DNA of 64,000 bases from Sporosarcina cyprini (lineage in GTDB: Bacteria > Bacillota > Bacilli > Bacillales_A > Planococcaceae). The DNA lies in assembly GCF_022048975.1 (NCBI RefSeq), contig NZ_JAKMHX010000023.1, positions 124,001 to 188,000 on the forward strand. The letters run 5' to 3'. The notes under the pieces were generated by a model, which saw only the letters and a list, made by a program, of their open reading frames with translations, searched no databases and was not told where the DNA came from. This document shows positions 1-8,887 of the stretch, piece by piece; the stretch's first letter is position 1; every line of letters starts with the position of its first letter. Position numbers and translations under genes: made by a program.

Positions 1-94
1 TTATCACTCGTATTCTGCAAGAACCTCTCGTATCCTGCCCGAACCGCTCGATTAAGCTCGGTAACTGCTCGTATATTATTTTAACCACTCGTAT
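1..94 (+). repeat. CTCGTAT phased repeat array, locus 1
   Basis: Units of the form AACC(G/A)CTCGTAT recur with CTCG cores at 7, 27, 47, 68 and 88, that is every 20-21 bp in one orientation. The array runs into the window edge, so it may be longer. The same units recur near 10.4-10.8, 54.3-54.9 and 63.3-63.5 kb. No convincing gene is present from 1 to 304. The rest of that stretch is AT-rich promoter DNA. Confidence 0.85.
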
Positions 95-216
95 CTTCAC
101 CGGAATCACACCAATCCTTTAACGAAAATCGCCAGTCTGAAGCTTTCCGTTTCTCTATAATTAGATATGCTTAAAATAGACATCGAATATTTTATATTTT
201 TCTAAATTTATTGTTT

Positions 217-248
217 GGAAAACGTTTACATATTAATCTTGCGGGTAG
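217..248 (+). promoter_or_regulatory. Sigma-B-like promoter with overlapping cre-like box
   Basis: GTTTAC at 224-229 and GGGTAG at 243-248 are 13 bp apart, close to the sigma-B consensus GTTTAA-N13/14-GGGTAT. A cre-like palindrome, GGAAAACGTTTACA at 217-230, overlaps it and fits the CcpA consensus with one mismatch. The expected start site lies about 50 bases before the GTG of the first gene. Both assignments are by consensus only. Confidence 0.5.
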
Positions 249-304
249 TGAGAAAACAAAGGGCCCGCAACGGGTCTATTTGGTGATGGAAGGAGGTGTA
301 ACCT

Positions 305-1984
305 GTGAAAAGGCTACTATCCATCGGCGGTATGTTATGTGTCAGTCTTTGGCTTGTTCCGTCTCTTGTTCACGGAGAAGAAGTAAGTGAAACTAGACAA
401 AAGTTGAAGTCATCAGGGCTTGTGAGCAATCTTCTTGATGGGGTTGGAAAAACGATCGATGGCACCGTTCACTCAGTCGATAACTTGGTGGAAACGACGG
501 TTGGTGCGGTCAATCAGACTGTTCAGGATACGGCAACATTTGTCACTGATACTGTGGTTCTAGAAAAGACGCCACAAGACGAACCGATATCAGGACAATT
601 GAAACGGACTGCAGAATTAGTTGATCAGACTTCAGACAATGTAAATCCAGTCGTAAAGTCAACGACTGGTACGTTGAAAAAGACAGTGGCTGATGTAAAT
701 AAAGCCGTCGAAGAGTTGCCGAATGTTCCGGTAGCGAAACCGGTCGCTGAAGCAACTGGAGGAACTATTGAAGAAACGGTCGAATCAGCTGAGGATATCG
801 TGAATTCTTCTGTCAGCACTGCGAATCAAACTGCTCAAGATACAATCCATTTCTCGTCCACTACAGTCGAGGCGGCAGTAAATCCTCAGTCGGACAAACC
901 GGTTGTGGATCTTTTGAATGGAGCTGGAAGTTTAGCAGGCTCGACGGTTTCCAATGTCACCCCCGTATTAGAATCAACAACGGCAACTGTTCAGACGGCT
1001 GTTTCCGGTGTAAATGAAAAAGTCAAGCAACTGCCAGAGGTCCCTGTAGTCAAACCAGTTGCAGAGGAATTGGTCAAAACTGTGGAAGAGACAGTCATCT
1101 CGGCAGATGGGATTGTTTTCTCGACTGTCGATGCTGTGAATCAAACCGTCCAGGATACTGTAAAACTGGCGTCCAACACAGTGGGAGGACTGAACGATCC
1201 CAAATTGAGTTCTCTTATGGATTTAACAACGGACACAGAGATTTTACTCCACTCAGCTTTGTTGAATGTCGGCTCAGTTGTGAATCAAACGTCCAACACA
1301 TTAGGAACTGTACTGACAGGGAGTTCCGGTACCATAGGGAAATTGCCGGTTATATCAATAAATGAACAACCCGATTTTCAGAAAGAAAAGACAGCGGTTG
1401 TCAGTCAAAATCTTGATTCGGCAGTTTTAACCATGCCTGCTTCAGTCCCGGAAGAAATGATTAATACAGAACCCGGTCAACAGATCGAATTCGTTGACCT
1501 TACGGACATAACGAAACAAGAAGTACCGACTGCTTCTTCCCTAGAGGTAAGCAAGCAAATTTCATTTGAAAGACAAGAAAAGAGTGATAAAGCTCTAGAC
1601 ATGGTTGGGTTGAGCCAGTCCAATGATTCAATGAAGGGAACTAGAATTGATTCGAAGCCGAAAGCGGAGGAACTTTCTATCAATCAAATGTCACCATCCA
1701 AACGACTGCAAAGCAACTCAGGAAGATCTCCTCTGCAAGAGGAAAGGAAATTGCATAATGCCCCGTTGGTGATAACGGGCAGTACAACATCGATCACCTC
1801 ACCAGCGATGTCTGCTGGAGGAGGATCCGATGTAGTCCCAGGCGTTTTGACAAGAATGGCATTGACTGAATTTATGTACCAACGACATTGGCTGCTTGCC
1901 GATGTAGACATGTACTCCCAATGGGAACATGCCCCGCCAGGACAACCGCCAGCATACTCTCCTTTTTTACTAAAGATTAACTAA
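305..1984 (+). CDS. Secreted repeat-rich surface protein
   Basis: A 559-residue exported protein of unknown function. It opens with a typical signal peptide (Lys-Arg, hydrophobic core, likely cleavage near residue 24 before Glu-Glu). The body is low-complexity and Val/Thr/Ser-rich. Loosely repeated segments carry motifs such as VNQTVQDT and PVxKPVAE at roughly residues 65-300, suggesting an elongated amphipathic helical rod. There is no LPXTG signal or transmembrane anchor, and the C-terminal 40 residues are aromatic and proline-rich. The GTG start is supported by AGGAGGTG at 292-299. It lies 22 bp before the LPXTG gene and is probably co-transcribed with it and the sortase. I do not recognise a named family. 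Confidence 0.8.
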   Translation: MKRLLSIGGMLCVSLWLVPSLVHGEEVSETRQKLKSSGLVSNLLDGVGKTIDGTVHSVDNLVETTVGAVNQTVQDTATFVTDTVVLEKTPQDEPISGQLKRTAELVDQTSDNVNPVVKSTTGTLKKTVADVNKAVEELPNVPVAKPVAEATGGTIEETVESAEDIVNSSVSTANQTAQDTIHFSSTTVEAAVNPQSDKPVVDLLNGAGSLAGSTVSNVTPVLESTTATVQTAVSGVNEKVKQLPEVPVVKPVAEELVKTVEETVISADGIVFSTVDAVNQTVQDTVKLASNTVGGLNDPKLSSLMDLTTDTEILLHSALLNVGSVVNQTSNTLGTVLTGSSGTIGKLPVISINEQPDFQKEKTAVVSQNLDSAVLTMPASVPEEMINTEPGQQIEFVDLTDITKQEVPTASSLEVSKQISFERQEKSDKALDMVGLSQSNDSMKGTRIDSKPKAEELSINQMSPSKRLQSNSGRSPLQEERKLHNAPLVITGSTTSITSPAMSAGGGSDVVPGVLTRMALTEFMYQRHWLLADVDMYSQWEHAPPGQPPAYSPFLLKIN

Positions 1985-2006
1985 CGTAAAAAAGGAGAGA
2001 AATGAT

Positions 2007-4916
2007 ATGAAAAATAATAGTCTGAAGTATGGTTTCTTATCACTTGGTGTATGTACAGCGATACTGCTTGCTCCGGCGTTGACGAATGCAGAAGAGACTC
2101 CTGATAACAGCTCTCTCGGTGTGGAACTGAATTTATTGGACAAGCAGGAAAGTGATCCAGCTTTATTGAACGTGGAGCTAACAAATGTTCCAGTAGTCGG
2201 CGATGTGAAGGTGCGTGTCCCTTCCAACACAGAAGAAGGCGGCGCTAAAAAAGAGACATTGGCTTCTGTTCAAGTGGAGCGCGGAATAATTGAGGACGTC
2301 GATGTGTCAGTTCTTGAGGAGTCTGAAGAAAAAACAGATGCGATTGCTGAAACAAAAGACTCTTTGGTATCAGTCGGTGTGAAGTCCAATTTGACGAAAG
2401 ATCTGAATATCGGAGTAGCGTCAAGTGAGAAGAATGATAGCGACGGTTCATCGTCCTATGACGGTGGACTAGTCGAAGTAAATGCGGAGGACTTGCCTTT
2501 ACTAGGCGAAACGCATGTAGGTGTGCTGGATGAACATGCAACGGCGAATGAAGAAGGCGGCACGAAGTCTGGTGGACTGGTCCAAGCCAATCTGGACAAT
2601 GGTTTGCTGGAGGACACATCCGTGAAAGTGCTAGCTGGAGAGCAATCAACTTCGGGAGCGGCCAGTTCAGGCATGTCTGCTGTAGCCGAAGTTTATATCG
2701 GTGGTGGCGTACTTGAAGATGTAGTGAATGACGTGGACGTTTCAGTGTTGAAAGCAGCAGGTTCGTCAGACGCTGATTCCATTGCAGGAAAGGATTCGCT
2801 CGTTTCAGCCGGGCTGCAATCCGACTTGACGAATGAAGTGAATGTCGATGTGGCATCAAGTGATTTCCGGGTGGATGGAGAATCGTATGCCTACGACGGC
2901 GGTCTAGTTGAAATAAATGCAGATAATTTGCCTTTACTAGGCGAAACGCATGTAGGTGTGCTGGATGAACATGTAACGGCGAATGAAGAAGGCGGCACGA
3001 AGTCTGGTGGACTGGTGCAAGCTGATCTGAACAATGGTTTGCTGGAGGACACATCCGTGAAAGTGCTAGCTGGTGAGCAATCAACTTCGGAAGCAACTAG
3101 TTCAGGCATGTCTGCTGTAGCCGATGTTCATGTCGGTGGTGGCGTACTTGAAAATGTAGCGGAAGACGTGAACGTTTCACTGTTGAAAGCAGCAGGTTCG
3201 TCAGACGCTGATTCCATTGCAGGAAAGGATTCACTCGTTTCAGCCGGGCTGCAATCCGACTTGACGAATGAAGTGAATGTCGATGTGGCATCAAGTGATT
3301 TCCGGGTGGATGAAGAATCGTATGCCTACGACGGCGGTCTAGTTGAAATAAATTCAGATGATTTGCCTTTGCTAGGCGAAACGCATGTAGGTGTGCTGGA
3401 TGAACATGTAACGGCGAATGAAGAAGGCGGCACGAAGTCTGGTGGACTGGTCCAAGCTGATCTGGACAATGGTTTGCTGGAGGACACATCCGTGAAAGTG
3501 CTAGCTGGTGAGCAATCAAATTCGGAAGCGGCTAGTTCAGGCATGTCTGCTGTAGCCGATGTTCATGTCGGCGGTGGCGTACTTGAAAATGTAGTGAATG
3601 ACGTGGACGTTTCCCTTTTAAAAACAGCTGGTTCGGTGGACGCCGATTCAGTAGCCGCAAAGGATTCGCTCGTTTCAGCCGGGCTGCAATCTGACTTGAC
3701 GAAAGAACTGAATGTCGATGTGGTGTCAAGTGATTTCCGTGCGGGTGAAGATTCTTATGCCTATGACGGTGGTCTAGTCGAAGTGAATGCCGAGGACTTG
3801 CCGTTGCTTGGTGAGACACATGTTGGTGTATTGGATAAACATGTCGCAGTGGATGGGGAAGAGTATTCTTCCTCTTCCTCTCTAATTCAGGCAGGGCTTG
3901 TGGAAGGTCTGCTTGACGGAACCGCGTTGAAAGTCGTTGAAAATGAAGTCGAAACGACAGATGCCGGTTGGCTGAAAACGAACACGGGGCTTGGTCTCGA
4001 ACTGGGATTGCCGATTTTAGATACTGTTACAGTCGAGGTGTTAAAAACGCAGCAATTGATCCCATTTGCTCCTGAAGAAGAGAACGGCACCATACCGGAT
4101 GGGGAAGCAACACCTGGTGAAGGCACAACAATTCCGGGAGAGGAACCGAACAATCCAGGGACAAACAAACCAGAAGAACCCACTAATCCAGGCAATGGTC
4201 CAACGAACCCAGGAGAGAAACCAAGCAATCCGGGGAATGATCCGATGAATCCTGGTGAAGAATCGACCAATTCGGGGAACGATCAAATCAATTCTGGTGA
4301 AGAATCGAACAATTCGGGGAACGATCAAATCAATCCTGGTGAAGAATCAACCAATCCAGGGAATGGTCCAACAAATCCTGGAGAAGATTCGACTAATCCA
4401 GGTAGTGGTACAACAAACCCAGGGAGTGTCCCTTCGAACCCTGGAGAGAGTTCGACCAATCCGGGAAATGGCGCAACAAATGACAATGGATTGAACCCTC
4501 CTTACTCTGGTAGTGATTCTTCTCCAACAGATGGCACATTCGAAATGACGGACGAAGATGAAAATGTCATGCCGCCACTTGCTGCTGGATCTGGGGGAGG
4601 CTCAAGTGATGGACCGGATTCAGCAGTGGGCGATGATGAGCAAGCGGATAATTCCACTGCGGAGGGTCAAGATTATGATGTAACGGGTAGCGTTAGCTTA
4701 AATAGCGCTAGGCAGAAAACGACTAATGGAGCAGCGGGAAACATGACAACTAAAACGTTGAACGACTCCGATTCCCCGACTTCTTTGCCAACGACAGGCG
4801 GAGTCTGGGATGCCAATCGATTGGCGATTGTGGCAGGGCTTCTGTTGCTTGCTGGCGTTCTGCTCAGGTTGATTGGCAGCGGCACCATCCGTCTTGGCCG
4901 CAAGTCTGCATCGTGA
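2007..4916 (+). CDS. LPXTG-anchored repeat surface protein
   Basis: A 969-residue cell-wall-anchored protein. A signal peptide (about residues 1-29) is followed by 145-residue tandem repeats (about residues 118-620) with recurring DSLVSAGLQS, GGLVEVNA and GETHVGVLD motifs. Next come a Pro-Asn-Gly-rich wall-spanning stretch (about 690-830, NPGE/NPGN repeats) and a classic sorting signal: LPTTG at 927-931, a hydrophobic helix and a basic tail. Sortase would cleave between Thr and Gly and link the protein to peptidoglycan. The RBS is GGAGAG just before the ATG. The gene is followed 13 bp later by a sortase that is presumably dedicated to it. The biological role (adhesion, biofilm or spore/cell surface) is not visible from sequence. 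Confidence 0.9.
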   Translation: MKNNSLKYGFLSLGVCTAILLAPALTNAEETPDNSSLGVELNLLDKQESDPALLNVELTNVPVVGDVKVRVPSNTEEGGAKKETLASVQVERGIIEDVDVSVLEESEEKTDAIAETKDSLVSVGVKSNLTKDLNIGVASSEKNDSDGSSSYDGGLVEVNAEDLPLLGETHVGVLDEHATANEEGGTKSGGLVQANLDNGLLEDTSVKVLAGEQSTSGAASSGMSAVAEVYIGGGVLEDVVNDVDVSVLKAAGSSDADSIAGKDSLVSAGLQSDLTNEVNVDVASSDFRVDGESYAYDGGLVEINADNLPLLGETHVGVLDEHVTANEEGGTKSGGLVQADLNNGLLEDTSVKVLAGEQSTSEATSSGMSAVADVHVGGGVLENVAEDVNVSLLKAAGSSDADSIAGKDSLVSAGLQSDLTNEVNVDVASSDFRVDEESYAYDGGLVEINSDDLPLLGETHVGVLDEHVTANEEGGTKSGGLVQADLDNGLLEDTSVKVLAGEQSNSEAASSGMSAVADVHVGGGVLENVVNDVDVSLLKTAGSVDADSVAAKDSLVSAGLQSDLTKELNVDVVSSDFRAGEDSYAYDGGLVEVNAEDLPLLGETHVGVLDKHVAVDGEEYSSSSSLIQAGLVEGLLDGTALKVVENEVETTDAGWLKTNTGLGLELGLPILDTVTVEVLKTQQLIPFAPEEENGTIPDGEATPGEGTTIPGEEPNNPGTNKPEEPTNPGNGPTNPGEKPSNPGNDPMNPGEESTNSGNDQINSGEESNNSGNDQINPGEESTNPGNGPTNPGEDSTNPGSGTTNPGSVPSNPGESSTNPGNGATNDNGLNPPYSGSDSSPTDGTFEMTDEDENVMPPLAAGSGGGSSDGPDSAVGDDEQADNSTAEGQDYDVTGSVSLNSARQKTTNGAAGNMTTKTLNDSDSPTSLPTTGGVWDANRLAIVAGLLLLAGVLLRLIGSGTIRLGRKSAS
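2358..3880 (+). repeat. 435-bp in-frame tandem repeats
   Basis: Equivalent points recur exactly 435 bp apart: the DSLVS codons at 2358 and 2793, and the GETHVG codons near 2501, 2936, 3371 and 3806. There are three full copies and a diverged partial fourth. Copies 2 and 3 are nearly identical at the DNA level, including synonymous sites, which indicates recent duplication or conversion. The unit encodes 145 residues of the LPXTG protein. Confidence 0.9.
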
Positions 4917-4929
4917 AAGCGGTGATTCG

Positions 4930-5547
4930 ATGAATCGTGTATTGCGATGGAGTGGCAGTTTATTCATAGTGGCAGGAGCCGGCCTTCTCATTTGGCTCCT
5001 GCAAGGAAATGCGAAACAGAACGCACAGCAACAAGAATGGATGGATGCGTTTCAAATAATACAAGTGGAGGATGGATTGACGAACCCGCAGCAATCAGAT
5101 CAGCAGGCGAATCTCCCATCGCCGCAGCATCGTGAGATTGAAGGAATGGAGGGTGTTCTAACCATTCCGGTGATTGATCTCGAATCTCCCGTCTGGCTGG
5201 GAGCGGACCAAGCCACTTTGGCCAAGGGGCTTGGGGCTATCCAAGATATGGACAAACCGGGTGTGAAGGATGGAAGCTACGCTATTGCCGGTCATCAAGC
5301 CCGTGTGTTTGGCGAACAATTCAACCGGCTGCACGAGGTGAACGTCGGTACCACGTTCACCTTCCAGACGGTAGATGAAGAAATGGAATTCAAAGTGTTT
5401 GATTTAAAAATTGTCAAACCCGATGAAGTGGAAGTGCTTGATCCACAAAACGGCAAGGCACTGATGTCCCTGATTACCTGCTATCCGGAATATTCGAATG
5501 AATATCGGCTTGTTGTACAAGCGGAACGAATTGATTTCAAGCAATAA
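4930..5547 (+). CDS. Sortase, class D-like
   Basis: A 205-residue transpeptidase expected to cleave the LPTTG signal of the upstream product and attach it to the cell wall. An N-terminal membrane helix (about 8-24) is followed by the sortase beta-barrel. The visible catalytic triad is His122 in AGHQ, Cys184 in LITCYP and Arg193 in EYRLVV. The length and the AGHQ and ITCYP contexts suit class D (or a short class A) enzymes. I chose the ATG at 4930, 13 bp after the LPXTG stop, because an upstream in-frame ATG lies inside that gene. The pairing with its substrate and the terminator just downstream make this a closed three-gene surface operon. Confidence 0.9.
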   Translation: MNRVLRWSGSLFIVAGAGLLIWLLQGNAKQNAQQQEWMDAFQIIQVEDGLTNPQQSDQQANLPSPQHREIEGMEGVLTIPVIDLESPVWLGADQATLAKGLGAIQDMDKPGVKDGSYAIAGHQARVFGEQFNRLHEVNVGTTFTFQTVDEEMEFKVFDLKIVKPDEVEVLDPQNGKALMSLITCYPEYSNEYRLVVQAERIDFKQ

Positions 5548-5550
5548 AAG

Positions 5551-5594
5551 ACTGGCGTTTTCTCCTTGCAAGGGGAGACCGCCAGTTTTTGTTT
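5551..5594 (+). terminator. Rho-independent terminator after sortase
   Basis: The stem ACTGGCG..CTCC pairs with GGAG..CGCCAGT (5551-5586) and is followed by a T-rich tail. It closes the surface-protein operon. Confidence 0.85.
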
Positions 5595-5679
5595 TAACAG
5601 AATCAAAACAGAAAGATTCCAGAGATAAGTAGTATACAATAGGGGCTAGATACTGAAATTTGGGAATACATAAAAGGGG

Positions 5680-7026
5680 ATGGTGGCAATCGAAGAGACA
5701 GTCGAATGGTGGAAAGCGATCGTCCAATCGATGAATGATGGGGTGCTCGTCATCGATCGGAAGGGAATTGTAAAGACGATTAATCCCGAATATACGAGAA
5801 TTACAGGAGTGAATCCTGATATTATCGGTGAGCCGCTTCTTGCCCATCGTCCAGGAGCCCAACTTCCGGATACGATGAAAGATGGCAAGAGCAGGGTTGG
5901 GGTGTATCGGAAAACACGCGGACGGGAATATGTCGTCGATATGGCACCCATTCTTGTGAATGGTGAAATTATTGGCGCGGTATCGGTATGCAAAAGTTTG
6001 AATGAAGTGCATAAGCTGACGAAGGAACTGGCGGAGCAACAAGAAAAAGTTGCCGAATTGGAAAAGCGGATGAGTTCCATTTATAAAGTGCGATATACCT
6101 TTGATGATATTATTACGAACGATACGCAAATGAAGCATATCATGACGGTTGCCAAAAAGGCGGCTGGTACAGACCTGCCCATTTTAATTGCCGGGGAGAG
6201 CGGCACAGGAAAAGAACTGTTTGCCCAAGCTGTGCATCATACAAGCTTGAGGCGGGACAAGCCGTTTATTCCAGTCAATTGTTCTGCTATTCCTGAAACG
6301 TTAATAGAAAATGAACTATTTGGACATGCGGAAGGCGCATTTCATGGCGCGTTGTCGGGAGGTAAAGCGGGTCTCTTTGAAATGGCGGATGGGGGAACGC
6401 TGTTTTTGGATGAGATTGGTGATTTGTCAATGGACGTGCAGGCGAAAATATTAAGAGCATTGCAAGAAGGGCGGATTCGGAGAATTGGAGATGCCGCAGA
6501 GCAAAGAGTGGACGTGCGAATTGTCGCTGCAACTCATCGAGATGTAACTCAAATGATTACAAAGGGTCTTTTTAGAAGTGAATTGTTTTATAGATTGAAT
6601 GTCGTTAGTATGCAAATTCCTGCTCTTCGAGAGAGAAAAAGAGATATTCCTCTGCTGCTTCAATCATTTTTGCCGGCGCCCTATACAGTTGATCGAGATG
6701 TAATGGATCTACTTACTTCGTATGAGTGGCCAGGCAATGTTCGCGAATTACGGAATGTCATTGATTTTGCTGTATGCATGACGGAAGATGGCCAGATTTC
6801 TACCCAACATTTGCCAGAATTTATGAGGAAGCTCCTCCCACTATACGCAGAGAATTCAAGTCTCCTGCCATTGCACCAAGCTGTAGAAAAAGCGGAAAAA
6901 TCAATCCTGTCGAACGCACTCCGCAATGCAGGGACAACTGTTCCCGAACGAACTAAACTAGCAGAGGAACTCGGAATTTCACTGGCTACTTTATACAATA
7001 AAATGAAGAAATACAATTTGAAATGA
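5680..7026 (+). CDS. PAS-AAA+ (sigma-54-type) activator with GAFHGA loop
   Basis: A 448-residue bacterial enhancer-binding-type regulator. It has an N-terminal PAS sensor (about 1-115), a short coiled linker, an AAA+ domain (about 145-370) and a C-terminal Fis-type HTH (about 405-448). Walker A is GESGTGKE at 172-179 and the Walker B region is LFLDEIGD. The sigma-54-contacting loop reads GAFHGA (219-224) instead of GAFTGA. The missing Thr is a residue normally critical for engaging sigma-54. The gene precedes the AtuA-like/CitMHS operon and probably controls it. The start is uncertain: AAGGGG lies immediately before the ATG at 5680, and a GTG follows at 5683. Confidence 0.85.
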   Translation: MVAIEETVEWWKAIVQSMNDGVLVIDRKGIVKTINPEYTRITGVNPDIIGEPLLAHRPGAQLPDTMKDGKSRVGVYRKTRGREYVVDMAPILVNGEIIGAVSVCKSLNEVHKLTKELAEQQEKVAELEKRMSSIYKVRYTFDDIITNDTQMKHIMTVAKKAAGTDLPILIAGESGTGKELFAQAVHHTSLRRDKPFIPVNCSAIPETLIENELFGHAEGAFHGALSGGKAGLFEMADGGTLFLDEIGDLSMDVQAKILRALQEGRIRRIGDAAEQRVDVRIVAATHRDVTQMITKGLFRSELFYRLNVVSMQIPALRERKRDIPLLLQSFLPAPYTVDRDVMDLLTSYEWPGNVRELRNVIDFAVCMTEDGQISTQHLPEFMRKLLPLYAENSSLLPLHQAVEKAEKSILSNALRNAGTTVPERTKLAEELGISLATLYNKMKKYNLK

Positions 7027-7028
7027 GT

Positions 7029-7136
7029 ATTCTAATTATTTGGAATGAATAAAGTTTTGATTCTAAGAAATTAGAATGCTTGTAATAACGAGTTTTCAAA
7101 CGAAAATAATGAGATGGAACCCGGAGATTGTTCCAT
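7029..7136. promoter_or_regulatory. Inverted repeats, candidate activator sites
   Basis: Two perfect dyads lie just after the activator gene: ATTCTAA-GAAA-TTAGAAT at 7060-7077 (with another ATTCTAA at 7029-7035) and ATGGAAC-N9-GTTCCAT at 7114-7136. They are placed where upstream activator sites for the 7232 operon would be. I could not find a convincing TGGCAC-N5-TTGC promoter between them and that gene. Confidence 0.4.
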
Positions 7137-7144
7137 ATATTTAG

Positions 7145-7188
7145 AAGGGGAAAACGCCGAGCTGACGGCATTTTCCCTTTTCTTTTTG
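7145..7188 (+). terminator. Terminator or leader hairpin before atuA-like operon
   Basis: GGGGAAAACGCCG pairs with CGGCATTTTCCC around a six-base loop (one mismatch) and is followed by TTTTCTTTTT. It ends the regulator transcript. Because only about 40 bases separate it from the next start codon, it could instead act inside the leader of the next operon. Confidence 0.7.
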
Positions 7189-7231
7189 CTATCATTATTA
7201 GTAGATTCAAATTATTTGAGAGGTGATAGTC

Positions 7232-8548
7232 ATGTTGCGGATAGGTTCAGGTGCAGGATTTTCTGGAGATCGGTTAGAACCGGCGGTTGAACTTGCACAG
7301 AGGGGCAGGTTGGATTATTTGGTCTTAGAATGTTTGGCGGAACGGACTATTGCTCTGGCGCAGAAGAGGAAGCAACAGGACCCGACCTTAGGCTATGATC
7401 CATTATTAGAGAAGCGAATGCGGTCTCTCTTACCCATTATTTCGGAAAACGGAGTACGAATCATAACAAATATGGGAGCTGCTAACCCTGTAAGCGCTGC
7501 AGAGAAGATTATTGAAATCGCGGAAGAGCTCAAGGTACCCATTAAAGTTGCCGCAGTTACCGGTGATGATGTGTTTATGTTCATACATAAGAATAAGGAA
7601 ACTGTCGAATTTTTTCCGTCTTTGAATGAAAGCGATTTCATAATCTCGGCAAATGCGTATATGGGGGCTGATGCGATTGTAGCGGCACTTGAAACCGGCG
7701 CAAATATTATCATCACAGGCAGGGTGGCGGATCCTTCACTATTTTTAGCCCCCATGATACACCATTTCGGCTGGTCAGCAGAAGATGAAGAATTGCTTGG
7801 AAGGGGAACGGTCATTGGCCATTTGCTAGAATGCGGCGGGCAGATTACCGGAGGCTATTTTGCTGATCCAGGCATGAAAGACGTGCCTGACATGGCTCGC
7901 CTAGGATTTCCGATAGCGGAGATACAGCCGGATGGAACGGCGGTAATTTCTAAATTGCCCGGGACAGGCGGTATCTTAAATCGAATGACTGTGAAGGAAC
8001 AGTTGTTATATGAAGTGATGGATCCGAGTGAATATATGACGCCCGATGTCATGGCTGATTTTACTTCCGTTTGCATTCGTGAGGTAGGAATTGATCAGGT
8101 AGAAGTGACGGGAGGTCACGGTAAAAAGAGACCGGATCGGTTGAAAGCAAGCATTGGTTATGAGGCCGGTTTCATAGGAGAGGGCGAGATTACGTATGCC
8201 GGTCATAATGCATTAAAGCGTGCGGAATTGGCGGGAGCCATCGTAAAGACCAGGCTGCAAGATCGTTTTAAAGAAGTAACTATCGACCTGATCGGCGTGA
8301 CGTCTGCCCACCGAGGGGGAATCGATCGTTTTGGACAGCCATATGAAGTTCGGCTGCGGGTCGCTGCAAAAGCGGAATGTCTCGAGGATGCACAGTTGAT
8401 CGGCGAAGAGGTAGAGGCGCTGTATACGAATGGTCCAGCAGGCGGGGGCGGTGCACGAAAATATGTACAGGAAGTAGTAGGTATCGTTTCAGCAATCGTG
8501 CCCCGGGAAGCAATTCAACCGACTATCCTCGTAAAGGAGGCATTATAA
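7232..8548 (+). CDS. AtuA family protein (DUF1446)
   Basis: A 438-residue member of the acyclic terpene utilisation AtuA/DUF1446 family, proteins linked to catabolism of branched or terpenoid acids but without a settled reaction. Family features seen are the N-terminal GSGAGFSGDR, an internal ITGRVADPSLFLAP stretch, GTVIGHLLECGGQITGG, and a Gly-rich C-terminus. GAGGTGA at 7219-7225 supports the ATG at 7232. A GTG at 7223 overlaps that site and is less likely. The stop is 1 bp from the partner gene. The context (activator upstream, CitMHS-type transporter downstream) suggests uptake and catabolism of an organic acid. The substrate is unknown. Confidence 0.75.
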   Translation: MLRIGSGAGFSGDRLEPAVELAQRGRLDYLVLECLAERTIALAQKRKQQDPTLGYDPLLEKRMRSLLPIISENGVRIITNMGAANPVSAAEKIIEIAEELKVPIKVAAVTGDDVFMFIHKNKETVEFFPSLNESDFIISANAYMGADAIVAALETGANIIITGRVADPSLFLAPMIHHFGWSAEDEELLGRGTVIGHLLECGGQITGGYFADPGMKDVPDMARLGFPIAEIQPDGTAVISKLPGTGGILNRMTVKEQLLYEVMDPSEYMTPDVMADFTSVCIREVGIDQVEVTGGHGKKRPDRLKASIGYEAGFIGEGEITYAGHNALKRAELAGAIVKTRLQDRFKEVTIDLIGVTSAHRGGIDRFGQPYEVRLRVAAKAECLEDAQLIGEEVEALYTNGPAGGGGARKYVQEVVGIVSAIVPREAIQPTILVKEAL

Positions 8549-8549
8549 A

Positions 8550-8861
8550 ATGAAGCGGAAACTATATGAAGTGGCGCATAGCCGAGCGGGGGATAAAGGG
8601 GATGTCCTTATGCTGTCATTAATACCGTATGACGAGAGGTTGTATGAGTCGTTATGCAATTCCGTTACAGCTGAGCGGGTAAAACATCATCTGCGCCACA
8701 TCGTCAAAGGGGAAGTCGTGAGGTATGAAATGCCGAATATCTCTGCGCTGCAATTTGTTTGCCAAAACGCATTACTCGGGGGGGTGACGACTTCGCTAGG
8801 CATGGATACACACGGAAAGACCCTTAGTTATGCATTGCTCGAAATGGAAGTGGATTTGTAG
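8550..8861 (+). CDS. AtuA-related small partner protein
   Basis: A 103-residue protein that resembles the C-terminal domain present in longer AtuA proteins but encoded separately. It carries the conserved AHSRAGDKGD motif near residues 9-18 and a glycine-rich GGVTTSLGMDTHGKTL end. It starts 1 bp after the AtuA-like stop with AAAGGAGG upstream, so the two are translated together and probably form one complex. Split AtuA N- and C-domains are common in Firmicutes. The reaction is not established. Confidence 0.75.
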   Translation: MKRKLYEVAHSRAGDKGDVLMLSLIPYDERLYESLCNSVTAERVKHHLRHIVKGEVVRYEMPNISALQFVCQNALLGGVTTSLGMDTHGKTLSYALLEMEVDL

Positions 8862-8887
8862 TAAATCGGATAAAAGGGGGAAATTGG

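Noticed and set aside
2245..3819. Long minus-strand open frames (up to 283 codons) opposite the LPXTG gene
   Set aside because: They mirror the 435-bp repeats of the real gene, have odd His/Arg/Leu-rich composition and lack ribosome sites.
7149..7166. Sigma-54 -24/-12 promoter (GG-N10-GC) before the atuA-like gene
   Set aside because: The spacing fits, but the flanking bases do not match TGGCAC/TTGC and the site lies inside a terminator stem.
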